From NCBI GenBank assembly GCA_002483265.1, contig DLHO01000014.1, positions 76,502-140,501 of the forward strand: a stretch of 64,000 nt of DNA, in the 5' to 3' direction. Origin of the DNA: Flavobacteriales bacterium UBA7666. GTDB lineage: Bacteria; Bacteroidota; Bacteroidia; Flavobacteriales_D; Crocinitomicaceae. The first letter of the stretch is position 1. Every line of letters starts with the position of its first letter. Below are positions 33,460 through 42,859 of this stretch, piece by piece. The position numbers were made by a program, and so were the translations under genes. The notes beneath the pieces are model-generated. The model was given only the letters and a program-made list of their open reading frames with translations, had not been told where the DNA came from and did no database searches.

Positions 33460-34386
33460 ATGAAAGTAACAGTAGTAGGTGCAGGAGCTGTAGGAGCAAG
33501 CTGTGCAGAATACATCGCAATGAAAAACTTCTGTTCAGAAGTAGTGTTAGTAGACATTAAAGAAGGATTTGCTGAAGGTAAAGCAATGGATTTAATGCAA
33601 ACAGCATCTCTTAACGGATTCGATACGAAAATTACTGGAACAACAGGCGATTACAGCAAAACCAAAGGTTCTCATGTAGCAGTAATCACTTCTGGTATTC
33701 CGAGAAAACCGGGAATGACACGTGAAGAATTGATCGGAATCAATGCAGGTATCGTTAAAGACGTTACACAAAACTTAGTGAAGCATTCTCCGGAAGTGAT
33801 CATTATCGTTGTTTCCAATCCAATGGATACAATGGCTTACTTAGTACACAAAACTTCAGGTCTTCCTAGACACAAGATTATTGGAATGGGTGGTGCTTTG
33901 GATTCTGCACGTTTCAAATACAGATTGGCAGAAGCATTGGAAAGCCCTATCTCTGATGTAGACGGTATGGTAATCGCTGCACACAGTGATACTGGAATGC
34001 TTCCATTATTGAGCAAAGCAACAAGAAATGGTGTTCCTGTAACGGAATTCCTAAATGGGGATCAGCAAAAATATGTAGTCGAAGAAACGAAAGTAGGCGG
34101 AGCAACACTGACGAAATTATTAGGAACTTCAGCTTGGTATGCACCTGGTGCAGCTGTTTCTGTAATGGTTCAGGCAATTGCTTGTGATCAAAAGAAAATG
34201 ATTCCTTGTTCTTTGATGTTGGAAGGCGAATACGGACAAAGTGACATCTGTTTGGGAGTTCCTGCAATTATCGGAAAGAACGGAGTAGAAAAGATCGTTA
34301 CGATAACACTTACTGAAGACGAGAAAGCGAAGTTTGTTGAAGCAGCAGATGCTGTAAGAGAGATAAACGGAGACCTTAAATACTAA
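33460..34386 (+). CDS. mdh: Malate dehydrogenase
   Basis: 308 aa from the ATG at 33460; an in-frame ATG 14 codons earlier adds a non-homologous leader. It interconverts malate and oxaloacetate with NAD in the TCA cycle. The Rossmann loop is VGAGAVGASC (residues 5-14), the substrate-binding arginines are in GIPRKPGMTREE, VVSNPMDTM is conserved, GMGGALDSARF follows, and the catalytic His is in IAAHSDTGMLPL. LDH-like MDH branch common in Bacteroidota. A strong terminator follows. Confidence 0.94.
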   Translation: MKVTVVGAGAVGASCAEYIAMKNFCSEVVLVDIKEGFAEGKAMDLMQTASLNGFDTKITGTTGDYSKTKGSHVAVITSGIPRKPGMTREELIGINAGIVKDVTQNLVKHSPEVIIIVVSNPMDTMAYLVHKTSGLPRHKIIGMGGALDSARFKYRLAEALESPISDVDGMVIAAHSDTGMLPLLSKATRNGVPVTEFLNGDQQKYVVEETKVGGATLTKLLGTSAWYAPGAAVSVMVQAIACDQKKMIPCSLMLEGEYGQSDICLGVPAIIGKNGVEKIVTITLTEDEKAKFVEAADAVREINGDLKY

Positions 34387-34407
34387 TTAAGTTTAACTTT
34401 ATATTTA

Positions 34408-34438
34408 ACCGGTGCAGCTTTGGTTGCACCGGTTTTTT
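34408..34438 (+). terminator. Rho-independent terminator of mdh
   Basis: ACCGGTGCA pairs with TGCACCGGT around GCTTTGGT, followed by TTTTTTG. A textbook hairpin 20 bases after the mdh stop. Confidence 0.93.
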
Positions 34439-34470
34439 GTTTTTCAGGTATCTTTTTATTTTACGCTCAA

Positions 34471-37400
34471 CTATTTTCCAATTTTAACTAATCGCATTTG
34501 CTGAACTATTTCTGTGCCTGAAACGATGCGGATCATATAGATTGCATTGGGATAACCTGATAGATTTACAGGTGTTTCTGCCTGTGCAACTGAAAGTGCA
34601 TGAGACTCTAAAATGCGACCGGATAAATCGACCAATTGGTACTTCAAAGATTCATTTGCTGTTTGATGAAGATTCACTATAATAGCTAGTTCTTGTGCTG
34701 GATTCGGATATAGATTGAATCCGTTAGGTTGACTATTTTCAGCTAAACCTAAACCACTTCCAGTGAAATAAGCATCAAATTGAATCGCCGTGACATCCAA
34801 TGTGTCTAAATATACAGGTGAAAGGACATTCGCAATGATTCCGTTGTTTCCCCAATTACTAAAAGTGAATCCGGGATTCGCAATAGCCTCAATTTTAATC
34901 GGTACCCCATTGAAGTAAATCCCATTCCACGGATAGGTTCCCGGTTCAATCGTGCTGATATGAATCTTCCCGGCTCCGGCCGGGTGTACGTCCAGAACCA
35001 AGTCCACTTGATTTGGTAGACTGAAGTTGTTTTCGATGTGATCTCTAACCTGATTGCTTCGTTCGGTCAATTGATTCCGGAAAGTAAGGTGGCTATTATA
35101 TAAATTGGTCATTTGTTGTGGAATGTTGTTTGGGTCTCCCCAGCGTGCATATTCCTTCTGCATTTCCACTGCAATTTGATTGAAAAAACCATCTTCCAAA
35201 GGTAGTAAGCGGCTTGGAAGGTATTCGGTATTTATTAAATCCGCATAGCGGTTAATGAAGTAATCTTTGAATCGATTGTTCTGGATTCCTTTCAACCAAA
35301 TGTTGATGAACGGATTGCTGGTGTTTTGCCCCATCATATAAGCAATGTGGTCATCGTAGCAATCTGACCAGGAGTAAGGTGCCAGGGCAAGTTCCATGTC
35401 AATGGTGCAGAAACGGTAACGGAAATCGGTTTTATTCGAACGATAGATCTTGATGTTGTTTTGCGGCCAATCGGTATTACCCATCCATGATTCCGCAATG
35501 ATATAATCCGTGTAATAAGTTTGGTCGAAATACTGGTCTGCCTGATCCCAATAAGATGTGGAAGCAGGATTTAAGTTGTTGAAAGCAGCATAAACCGTAT
35601 TGAATGTATCTACCGGAGCACCTGTCACTGAACGTAAAACAGAATTGTTCCATGCACTCAAAGACAAGATGTCTAAAGAGTCTTTGTGTGCACCATCTGC
35701 CAATTTGAAAAACTCATCGTCGATTTTCTCACGCAATTCATACAGCCCGAAATAAGATCCATTGATGTATACTGTCACTGGATGCCAGGCAGAATAATAG
35801 TTGTTTGTCGTTGCAGACATCGCTTCTTCCTGAAAGGCATCTTTATAAGGGAATTGAAGCCATTGATTACTTCCGTTCCGGATGTAAAAATTGCTATATT
35901 TTGTTCTGTTTGGACGATTTGGGATCACAGGGTAATTGACTGACCCTTCGCCCAAAACTCCGTTGTCCAATTCCAGACGGAAAGAGTGCTGGGGATGTGA
36001 GCGACTTCCTCCATAGCCTCCATCGATTTGCATACCTGTATTTCTGGAGAATAACAACTGCTCCGTTTCTGAAAAATAATCGATGTGTGCAGCGCGCTGC
36101 CAATCCTGCTGCCAATTATCAAAGATGCCATCTGGGCCATATAGGTTTTGGTTGTCGGTGATAAGGGAAATTATTGGTGTTTCATGGTCGATTCCCAATA
36201 AATAGGAAGCTTGGGTAATGCTGCTAGGTAAAAAACCGGTACCAAAAACACGTGCACGTAAAACACTTGAATAAAGAACAGGAACAGGACTTCCTGTATA
36301 TAAAGTTGATGAGGTAGTTGGTGTACTTCCATCAGTTGTATAGTAGACCTGGGAACCCGAACCATTTGTATTGGCAATTGTTACGAAAACAGTTGTGCCG
36401 TAGACACCCGATTGAGCTGAGAAAACAGGTGGAAGAAAGTATCCGTTATATCCTTGCGAACCATTGTTGGTTAATTCGGGTGTTGGCGATCCGAATGTCA
36501 CGGAATTACTGCTTGCATCCGGAAGTAATCCGCGGCTTTCATCCAGATTTTGACAATTGACCCATAAGCTGTTTAAAAGGGTTTGTGAAGGGGTGTATAA
36601 ACTGATTGTTTCGCCCGAGCTTGAAATGGAAAAATTGGTATGCTGGTAATTGTTTGGATTGACCATTGCAAAATCTGTGGTTAGTGAACTGTATGAAACC
36701 AGCATCATGTCAAATTCGATGTAATCATATACCATGGCTGGATCTGTACTCGCTACATCGAATCCAAAGGAGTTGATGTAGCCGGCAGTTAATCCTGCCG
36801 CACTCAATTCGGATGCTAAAATGAGCAATTGGTGCTTCGCTCCCCAATACCAGTTTCCATAGGGAGCAGGGTAGTCGGTTCCCGAATTTTGAATGGTTCC
36901 ATTTCCAACAGAAAGACCGTTGAATTTCATGTTTGGTCGCTGATTTGCCGTATTTCCGGAAGAGAAACCACAAGCAGCATCGCTGTTGTCCTGAAAGGCA
37001 AAAGAAGTGGAAGCAAAAGCGGTGGTGCTTTGATTGAAAACGGAATTGAATGTATAACCGGCTCCGCTGTATGAACAGGTGTTGACCAGGATATTTGAAA
37101 CACCGTCCCAATAGAAAGGAGTTGTGAATGTATGCGTATTCCAACCTGTTGTTGGTGTGTAATTGGATGCGGTAAGCACATGCGTAAAGCCTGAAATGGG
37201 TTTTCTATCCTTTCCGCTGCAAAAGACAGTCTTGTATTCATTCGGCAACAAATTGATTGCCGGAAATGTCCATTTTTGTGGTTGAGTCGGATTATCACTC
37301 AATGAGTAATTGAAGAGAGAAAGGGTGTCTGAAGTGGTATTGTATAGTTCAATCCAATCCGGGAATTCACCATCCTCATCTGCAATGGTTGTATAATTGC

Positions 37401-37491
37401 GGTTACTTCCTTCATTGATAACAACCTGAGCGTTTAAAGAAATAGAAAAAACGCAACAAGTAAGCACGAAAATGAATGTGTTGACTTTCAT
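34471..37491 (-). CDS. T9SS cargo: lamin-tail, chitobiase-like, CotH kinase-like protein
   Basis: 1006 aa from the ATG at 37491, which begins MKVNTFIFVLTCCVFSISLN, a signal peptide; an earlier ATG would hide it. Domains in order: lamin-tail (INEGSNRNYTTIADEDGEFP, then FPDWIELYNTT), a region with a YYTTDGSTPTTSST turn typical of the chitobiase C-terminal fold (about 345-430), CotH (about 435-800; MQIDGGYGGSRSHPQHSFRL and DMELALAPYSW), and a T9SS type A sorting domain with FNLYPNPAQELAI near 930. It is exported through the outer membrane by T9SS and anchored to the surface. CotH phosphorylates proteins in spores; here the target is unknown. Confidence 0.87.
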   Translation of the reverse strand: MKVNTFIFVLTCCVFSISLNAQVVINEGSNRNYTTIADEDGEFPDWIELYNTTSDTLSLFNYSLSDNPTQPQKWTFPAINLLPNEYKTVFCSGKDRKPISGFTHVLTASNYTPTTGWNTHTFTTPFYWDGVSNILVNTCSYSGAGYTFNSVFNQSTTAFASTSFAFQDNSDAACGFSSGNTANQRPNMKFNGLSVGNGTIQNSGTDYPAPYGNWYWGAKHQLLILASELSAAGLTAGYINSFGFDVASTDPAMVYDYIEFDMMLVSYSSLTTDFAMVNPNNYQHTNFSISSSGETISLYTPSQTLLNSLWVNCQNLDESRGLLPDASSNSVTFGSPTPELTNNGSQGYNGYFLPPVFSAQSGVYGTTVFVTIANTNGSGSQVYYTTDGSTPTTSSTLYTGSPVPVLYSSVLRARVFGTGFLPSSITQASYLLGIDHETPIISLITDNQNLYGPDGIFDNWQQDWQRAAHIDYFSETEQLLFSRNTGMQIDGGYGGSRSHPQHSFRLELDNGVLGEGSVNYPVIPNRPNRTKYSNFYIRNGSNQWLQFPYKDAFQEEAMSATTNNYYSAWHPVTVYINGSYFGLYELREKIDDEFFKLADGAHKDSLDILSLSAWNNSVLRSVTGAPVDTFNTVYAAFNNLNPASTSYWDQADQYFDQTYYTDYIIAESWMGNTDWPQNNIKIYRSNKTDFRYRFCTIDMELALAPYSWSDCYDDHIAYMMGQNTSNPFINIWLKGIQNNRFKDYFINRYADLINTEYLPSRLLPLEDGFFNQIAVEMQKEYARWGDPNNIPQQMTNLYNSHLTFRNQLTERSNQVRDHIENNFSLPNQVDLVLDVHPAGAGKIHISTIEPGTYPWNGIYFNGVPIKIEAIANPGFTFSNWGNNGIIANVLSPVYLDTLDVTAIQFDAYFTGSGLGLAENSQPNGFNLYPNPAQELAIIVNLHQTANESLKYQLVDLSGRILESHALSVAQAETPVNLSGYPNAIYMIRIVSGTEIVQQMRLVKIGK

Positions 37492-37548
37492 AAGCAATAT
37501 GTAGTGATGTTGTAGTGCAATGATAGTCATTTCCATGTTTGGTTGCAA

Positions 37549-37782
37549 CGCGAAAAAGTTGAAATACTTGATAAGCCAATTAGTTGTTGTGGTGAAAAGT
37601 TTGAAGAGTAAGTTCCTGTATAATCAAACAGTTAAAGGATGAGAATTATTACCGGTGAAATATTTATCCGGAGTGTTAATAACTGATGCAAAACACGGGA
37701 CATACATGAAGTAAAGTGGGGTGAATTAGAAGGATAACATTACCCAAACCGATCGATTGTATTAACAAAATAGATTCTAACA
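37549..37782. other. Gap between CotH and beta-helix genes
   Basis: About 230 bases of AT-rich DNA with no ORF. No clear -7 element for the CotH gene is seen. Confidence 0.35.
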
Positions 37783-37814
37783 AAAAAGTCGGATTTTTCA
37801 TCCGACTTTTTATT
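37783..37814 (-). terminator. Terminator of the beta-helix lipoprotein gene
   Basis: AAAAAGTCGGAT and ATCCGACTTTTT form a near-perfect palindromic hairpin with flanking A and T runs, so it can work in both directions. It lies about 30 bases after the stop at 37844. Confidence 0.85.
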
Positions 37815-37843
37815 GACTTGAAATAATTAAAATATTGATAGTA

Positions 37844-39247
37844 TTATGGAAGATCATAAACACCAATGTCAGGAGGTGAATTTCTTCCTTGTCCACGTAT
37901 ATCTTGGGCAGTTGAATAGGTCTGATTTGCATTGTTACTCAAACTGGAAGAAGAGTAGAATTGAAAGTTATCCTGTGCGGTATTAATAAATAACGGATTG
38001 GAATTTGAACAAGATGTAAACATTGGATTTCCAAGGTTTGACTTCAGGATCACCGAATTTCTAAAATGAAAATTCAATATCAATCCGCCGGTCTGTATTG
38101 TATCAATAGCTAAATGCTCACCACTGCTTCCGTAAATGACACAATTGTTGAAATTGGCATTGGGTATTTGTGCAACGAAAGTCCCCTGAGAATTTGTGTA
38201 ATAATTCGAGATTCCAACAGCAGGTGTGGTGCCTTCTCCGGCTCCATATCCAAGGAAATCACACTGATTAAAGGTGAAATCTGCGCCTTGAATCACTAAT
38301 AAGGAATGAACACCTGTGCTATGAACCAATACATTTTCTCCGTAGACCTTTGGTCCGTCAAATAAGAATAAACCGTAACTGGAAGCGTTAAGGATTTCGG
38401 TATTGGAAATGGTCAACGTATTTTGAGTGTATGCAGGATCTCTGGAATCTACATGAATTCCTGCAGTTGCATTCTTTATTACAACATTATCAATTAACGA
38501 AGGTCGGGCTTCCTGCAAATAAATACCATAGAATTGACCCGGAACGTCTTTATAATAAGCTTCCAGGCGATCTCCCTGAATGTGAACTTTATTGTTGTAA
38601 TCGCCATCAATGTTTAAAGTTCCTTTGTAGTTCCAAAGAATGGAGTTCTTATGCAGGTAGATATCTGTTCCCCCTACAATGTTTAGTGTCTTAGCCGAAT
38701 CCACGAAAGCTGCTCCATAAATTACATGTGGTTTATCGTTTGGCCAGGTTCCTTCATTCAGATCAAATTCATTCATTCCTGTATTGGAATAGTGATAATA
38801 CATATCCTGCCCCCAAACAGCTAATTTCACATATTGATCTTCACCGTTAGTGGTAAAGCGAATGGAATCTTCTACAATTACGGGTAGATTTTGTCCATTT
38901 ACACTCAATTTCACTTCAACAAAACAAAATAAACTGTCTCCGGAAGGAATTTCAAGGCCTGAAAAACTCGTTCCCTGAAGTCCATCTAAGTTTAATTTGA
39001 ATTTAGAGCTTGAACCACCGATCAATTGAACTTCACTAATTTTTAGTGCTTTACTTTGGTGGTTATAAATCTTGAAATACTTTGTGGTTGAACCGATTGT
39101 GGTGAAAACGGTGTCGAATACCAAGGTGTCGTTTGAGAAGCTCAAATTACCGTCTCCAAACAAATTCTTCTTCTTGCAGGAAGAATTACTTAAAGTAAGA
39201 ACAGTTAAAATTGCAATTCCGAAAAATAGATTGAGTAATTTCATCAT
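37844..39247 (-). CDS. Lipoprotein with right-handed parallel beta-helix
   Basis: 467 aa with a lipoprotein signal (FFGIAILTVLTLSNSSC, lipid Cys in SSC). Residues about 30-150 form a beta-sandwich (TLVFDTVFTTIGSTTKYFKI), and about 160-450 form a beta-helix of repeated strands (IDNVVIKNATAGIHV, LTISNTEILNASSYGLFLFD). Such helices bind or cleave polysaccharides; no catalytic motif is recognised. The final DIRGQGRNSPPDIGVYDLP is the end common in surface beta-helix proteins of Bacteroidota. Located at the outer membrane. Monocistronic. Confidence 0.82.
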   Translation of the reverse strand: MMKLLNLFFGIAILTVLTLSNSSCKKKNLFGDGNLSFSNDTLVFDTVFTTIGSTTKYFKIYNHQSKALKISEVQLIGGSSSKFKLNLDGLQGTSFSGLEIPSGDSLFCFVEVKLSVNGQNLPVIVEDSIRFTTNGEDQYVKLAVWGQDMYYHYSNTGMNEFDLNEGTWPNDKPHVIYGAAFVDSAKTLNIVGGTDIYLHKNSILWNYKGTLNIDGDYNNKVHIQGDRLEAYYKDVPGQFYGIYLQEARPSLIDNVVIKNATAGIHVDSRDPAYTQNTLTISNTEILNASSYGLFLFDGPKVYGENVLVHSTGVHSLLVIQGADFTFNQCDFLGYGAGEGTTPAVGISNYYTNSQGTFVAQIPNANFNNCVIYGSSGEHLAIDTIQTGGLILNFHFRNSVILKSNLGNPMFTSCSNSNPLFINTAQDNFQFYSSSSLSNNANQTYSTAQDIRGQGRNSPPDIGVYDLP

Positions 39248-39307
39248 GACAAAAGTAACGAAATGTAATCCATTTTATTTTTTTTGTTGTGAATTAAAAA
39301 GTTTGAT

Positions 39308-39315
39308 TATCTTTG
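39308..39315 (+). promoter_or_regulatory. -7 element TATCTTTG of rpmE
   Basis: Exact TAnnTTTG match, 43 bases before the ATG. A TTTTG at about 39284-39288 sits 19-20 bases upstream, fitting the -33 TTG box. One of the best promoters here. Confidence 0.7.
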
Positions 39316-39358
39316 CAAACCAATTTTCGAATAAGAACAAAATTAAGAATAACAACAT

Positions 39359-39613
39359 ATGAAAGCAGGTATTCACCCGGAAGATTATAGATTAGTAGTA
39401 TTTAAAGACATGACAAATGAGTATGCATTTTTGTGTCACTCTTCTGCTAATACTTCAGAAACAGTTACTTGGGAGGATGGAAATGAGTATCCATTGGTAA
39501 AATTAGATATCTCTCACAAGTCTCACCCGTTCTTTACAGGAATTGTACAGTTCGTGGATACAGCAGGTCGTATCGATAAATTCAACAATCGTTACGGAAA
39601 ATACAAAAAGTAA
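39359..39613 (+). CDS. rpmE2: 50S ribosomal protein L31, type B
   Basis: 84 aa, the usual length of type B L31. MKAGIHPEDYRLVVFKDMTN and SHPFFTGIVQFVDTAGRIDK are conserved. It lacks the paired Cys of the zinc-binding type A, having a single Cys in AFLCHSS. It bridges the two ribosomal subunits. Own promoter and terminator; type B genes are often zinc-regulated, but no operator is visible here. Confidence 0.95.
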   Translation: MKAGIHPEDYRLVVFKDMTNEYAFLCHSSANTSETVTWEDGNEYPLVKLDISHKSHPFFTGIVQFVDTAGRIDKFNNRYGKYKK

Positions 39614-39633
39614 TTTCTCCCTCGAAATAGTAT

Positions 39634-39672
39634 ACCCTGACATGTATTGTCGGGGTTTTTTTTTGTTTTTTT
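39634..39672 (+). terminator. Terminator of rpmE
   Basis: CCCTGACA pairs with TGTCGGGG (one G-T wobble) around a five-base loop, followed by a tract of about ten T. Confidence 0.9.
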
Positions 39673-39719
39673 TTAAGCTTTTAAGTCCCGTTTGATATAT
39701 CTTTAAGTTGTTAGTTGGT

Positions 39720-39727
39720 TATATTTG
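39720..39727 (+). promoter_or_regulatory. -7 element TATATTTG of the WG-repeat gene
   Basis: Exact TAnnTTTG match followed by TATC and the ATG at 39732, the same TTTGTATCATG junction as the helicase gene. Confidence 0.65.
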
Positions 39728-39731
39728 TATC

Positions 39732-41843
39732 ATGAGTTCACTGCAGATTAAAATTTTAGTTCTATTTATTGTTTGTGCTTTCAATAGTGTCCAAGCGGGT
39801 TCAATCGACGATGGATTTAAAGCCTTGAGTCAGTTCAATTATTTCGAAGCAAAGAAGCAATTTGAAAAGTCGATCAAATCAAATGAATCTGCAGCAAATT
39901 ATGGGTTAGCAGTCATTTACTCTCGCACAGACAATCCATTTCATCAATTGGATTCTGCCTATGTTAAGATTGTCCGCTCTGAAAAAGCTTACAGCACTAC
40001 AAAGGACAAGCAGAAAGAAGCGCTTAAAAAGCATAATTTTGATTATTTAGCGATAGAAAATCTAAGAAAAGAAATCTCAAGTGGACTTTTCAAGATTGTT
40101 TTAAAAAATCCTTCCGAGGAGGCGTATGATCAATACCAGAAGAATAATCCTTGGGCAGCTGAACAAACTCGTGCGATCTATTCCCGTGATTCAATTGCTT
40201 ACCAGAAATCGAAATCGGCAAATACATCTGCTGCTTTTGATTTGTTTCTGAAAAAATATCCGGAATCAGATTTTAAGAAAGAAGCGTTGAATAATTTTCA
40301 TCGTTTACAATACAAAGAGAATACAGACGGTAAAACAATCTCCTCTTTTTTAGGTTTCGAAAAGCAATTCCCGGCAAATCCTTATGTGGCTGATGCGCAA
40401 GATCAGGTTTACAATTTAAGCACAGCGCGAAATCAGGTGAAAGATTATGAACTGTTTATTAAAACGTATCCGAAAAATAGAAATGTAGAAAATGCCTGGA
40501 GAAAACTCTATCAGTTATACATGTCTGATTATTCACTGGAACGATTAGAAAAATTTCAAACGGAATATCCGAATTATCCATACAAGGCCGAAATCTCAAA
40601 GGACAAAAAACTGAGTACGCAGCAAATCATTCCCTATAAAAATGCGGGGCAATTTGGTTGGATGGATCTCAACGGGAATATTATTATTCAAGCTCAGTAT
40701 AGCACCGTTGGGTTCTTTAAAGAGGGCTTAGCCTGGGCAGAAAAAAGCGGAAAATACGGATTTGTGAATAAAGCAAATGAAGTGGTTATTCCTTTCAAAT
40801 TTTCAAGCGCGAATGATTTTGACAAAGGAAGAGCAATCGTACAAGTAGATACTGTATTTGGAATCATTGACCGATCAGGAGCCTACATTGTAGAGCCGCA
40901 ATATAAAGATATCGGTCAGTTTTCTGAAGGATTGATCTATGCAATCAAAGATAGTTTATATGGCTATTTTGATGGTTTGGGTTATCCAAGAATTCCGGAA
41001 CAATACCAGGAAGCATTTTCATTTTCCGGAGGAATGGCGAAAGTAACCTTTAAAGGTTTGGAAGGATACATTGACGCATTCGGTTCTTTTAAAGTGAAGC
41101 CTTTGTATGAATCCATCAATTTATTTGGAGATTCTGCAATTATCATTGAAGGAGACGAGGTAGTGAAATTGGCCAATTTTCAAGGGAACGAGATCAAAAC
41201 CATTCCAATCGAAGAAATCGGATCACTCGTTTCAGACAGAGCCCTGGTTATTTCAGATGATAAAATCGGATATTTGAATAAAGGTGGACAGACAGTTATT
41301 CCCGCAACCTTTGATTACTTTACCAATGCACGTTCAGAAGGCGAGTTTGTAGGAATGTATGCAAAAGTTTCGAAGGCAAATAAATTCGGGATTATTGATC
41401 GTTTCGGGAAACCGATTATTCCGTGCATCTATTCCAAATTAGGAGGAGTTTCTTCCCTTATTTCCTTTGAAAAAGCTGGTAAATGGGGATACATTGATTT
41501 ACAGAATAAAGTCCTTGTTCCTCCAATGTATGAAGCCGCAGAAAGTTTTAAATCGGGCTTGGGAGTTATTCAATTATTGACATTGAAAGGGGCAATCAAT
41601 GCTAAAGGAGAAACAGTCATTCCGGTTGAACATACGACTATAAAAGCGTTGGATGAATCTCATTTTCTGGTTTCATTGGGAGCTTTTTACGGAATTTATA
41701 CCAATAAAGGAAAATTGGTTGTTCCATTGGAATATGTCAATATCCGAAAAGTACAGGAAGATTTCTATATTCTTACAAAGGGAACAGAGCTGCATTATTT
41801 TTACGTTACGGAGAATAAGCTGATTAAACCGATTTTGGAATAG
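39732..41843 (+). CDS. Secreted TPR-like / WG-repeat protein
   Basis: 703 aa from the ATG at 39732; an ATG eight codons earlier lies within the -7 element. Signal peptide to VQAGS. Residues about 20-290 are helical with Sel1/TPR-like repeats (FDLFLKKYPESDFKKEALNN, KQFPANPYVADAQDQVYNL). Residues about 300-690 are WG repeats of about 45-55 residues, e.g. FGWMDLNGNIIIQAQYS, YGFVNKANEVVIPFKF, WGYIDLQNKVLVPPMYE. WG repeats are beta-rich binding modules of unknown ligand, here in the periplasm or on the surface. It precedes the AAC(3) gene by one base, so they are probably co-transcribed. Confidence 0.85.
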   Translation: MSSLQIKILVLFIVCAFNSVQAGSIDDGFKALSQFNYFEAKKQFEKSIKSNESAANYGLAVIYSRTDNPFHQLDSAYVKIVRSEKAYSTTKDKQKEALKKHNFDYLAIENLRKEISSGLFKIVLKNPSEEAYDQYQKNNPWAAEQTRAIYSRDSIAYQKSKSANTSAAFDLFLKKYPESDFKKEALNNFHRLQYKENTDGKTISSFLGFEKQFPANPYVADAQDQVYNLSTARNQVKDYELFIKTYPKNRNVENAWRKLYQLYMSDYSLERLEKFQTEYPNYPYKAEISKDKKLSTQQIIPYKNAGQFGWMDLNGNIIIQAQYSTVGFFKEGLAWAEKSGKYGFVNKANEVVIPFKFSSANDFDKGRAIVQVDTVFGIIDRSGAYIVEPQYKDIGQFSEGLIYAIKDSLYGYFDGLGYPRIPEQYQEAFSFSGGMAKVTFKGLEGYIDAFGSFKVKPLYESINLFGDSAIIIEGDEVVKLANFQGNEIKTIPIEEIGSLVSDRALVISDDKIGYLNKGGQTVIPATFDYFTNARSEGEFVGMYAKVSKANKFGIIDRFGKPIIPCIYSKLGGVSSLISFEKAGKWGYIDLQNKVLVPPMYEAAESFKSGLGVIQLLTLKGAINAKGETVIPVEHTTIKALDESHFLVSLGAFYGIYTNKGKLVVPLEYVNIRKVQEDFYILTKGTELHYFYVTENKLIKPILE

Positions 41844-41844
41844 T

Positions 41845-42750
41845 ATGTCGGCATTAAAGAACTTTATTCGTTCGCTCGTTCCCAATAAATTACTCAATTC
41901 ATATCGGGAAAGAAAGAAAGATCGACGTCGAAAAGCCATTCAGGAACAGGCTGAAAAAGGAGAAGGTCTGACATTGGATCAGTTGATCAAAGAACTTCAC
42001 GCTTGTGGAATAACAGAAGGTGATTCCGTTTTGGTTCACAGTAGTTTTTCTAAAATTGGTTTTGTCGAAGGTGGCCCAAAAACGTTTGTTGATGGTTTGT
42101 TGGCAGTGATCGGAACATCCGGAAATCTTTTAATGCCAAGTTCGCCGAATCCGGGGTATCAATTGGATTATATTCGAAATCTCAAGCAGTTTGACGTTCA
42201 AAACGATCCTTCAAAAATGGGAGCAATTACGGAATATTTCAGAACACTTCCGGGCGTAAAACGTTCAGAAAGTCCAACTGAACCCGTGTGTTGTTTTGGT
42301 CCGAAAGCAGATTGGTTTACAAGCGGGCATTTGGGAGAACTGACTCCTTACACTAAAAACAGTCCTTTTGCACGATTAGCTGAAGCAAATGGAAAAATTC
42401 TCTATGTTGGCGTGACTTTAGATAACGCTGGAACTTCATTACATGTATTAGAAGATGCGGTAGCTGATTTTAAGTTTCCGGTTTATTATTCGGAGGTATT
42501 TGATACTTCAGTAAAGCAAATTGATGGAAGTCTTGTTCCTGTTAAAGTTAAGGTTCACAACCCGGAGCAATCTGCCAAACGCAAATGCGATGAATTGCTG
42601 CCACTATTCGAGGCGAAAGGAGTGATGAATTATTCCACTATCGGAAAAGCAAAAACTTTGGTTTTTGACGCTTCTAAAATGCTGGAAGTGATGATTGATG
42701 AGTATCAAAAAAATGGTGTTACCATGTATACACCAACTGGAGAGAAATAA
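41845..42750 (+). CDS. AAC(3)-family N-acetyltransferase
   Basis: 301 aa. GDSVLVHSSFSKIGFVEGGP is the acetyl-CoA-binding start of the aminoglycoside 3-N-acetyltransferase fold, MPSSPNPGYQ the substrate strand, and LYVGVTLDNAGTSLHVLED includes the catalytic His. ESPTEPVCCFGPKADWFTSG is conserved. Despite the family name, chromosomal members often acetylate amino sugars in glycans, and the N-terminal basic leader (about 40 residues, RKKDRRRKAIQEQ) is unusual. It begins one base after the WG gene. Confidence 0.85.
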   Translation: MSALKNFIRSLVPNKLLNSYRERKKDRRRKAIQEQAEKGEGLTLDQLIKELHACGITEGDSVLVHSSFSKIGFVEGGPKTFVDGLLAVIGTSGNLLMPSSPNPGYQLDYIRNLKQFDVQNDPSKMGAITEYFRTLPGVKRSESPTEPVCCFGPKADWFTSGHLGELTPYTKNSPFARLAEANGKILYVGVTLDNAGTSLHVLEDAVADFKFPVYYSEVFDTSVKQIDGSLVPVKVKVHNPEQSAKRKCDELLPLFEAKGVMNYSTIGKAKTLVFDASKMLEVMIDEYQKNGVTMYTPTGEK

Positions 42751-42830
42751 AGGGAGTTTCGACTCCGCTTAACTACCTTTTATCAGTAAATTATAATCTG
42801 ATAGATTGCCATATTTTATGCAAGCATTGC

Positions 42831-42838
42831 TATTTTTG
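42831..42838 (+). promoter_or_regulatory. -7 element TATTTTTG of menB
   Basis: Exact TAnnTTTG match, 21 bases before the ATG at 42860, with TTG at 42806-42808 as a possible -33 box. Confidence 0.55.
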
Positions 42839-42859
42839 TAAAATCTAAAAAAACAGAAC

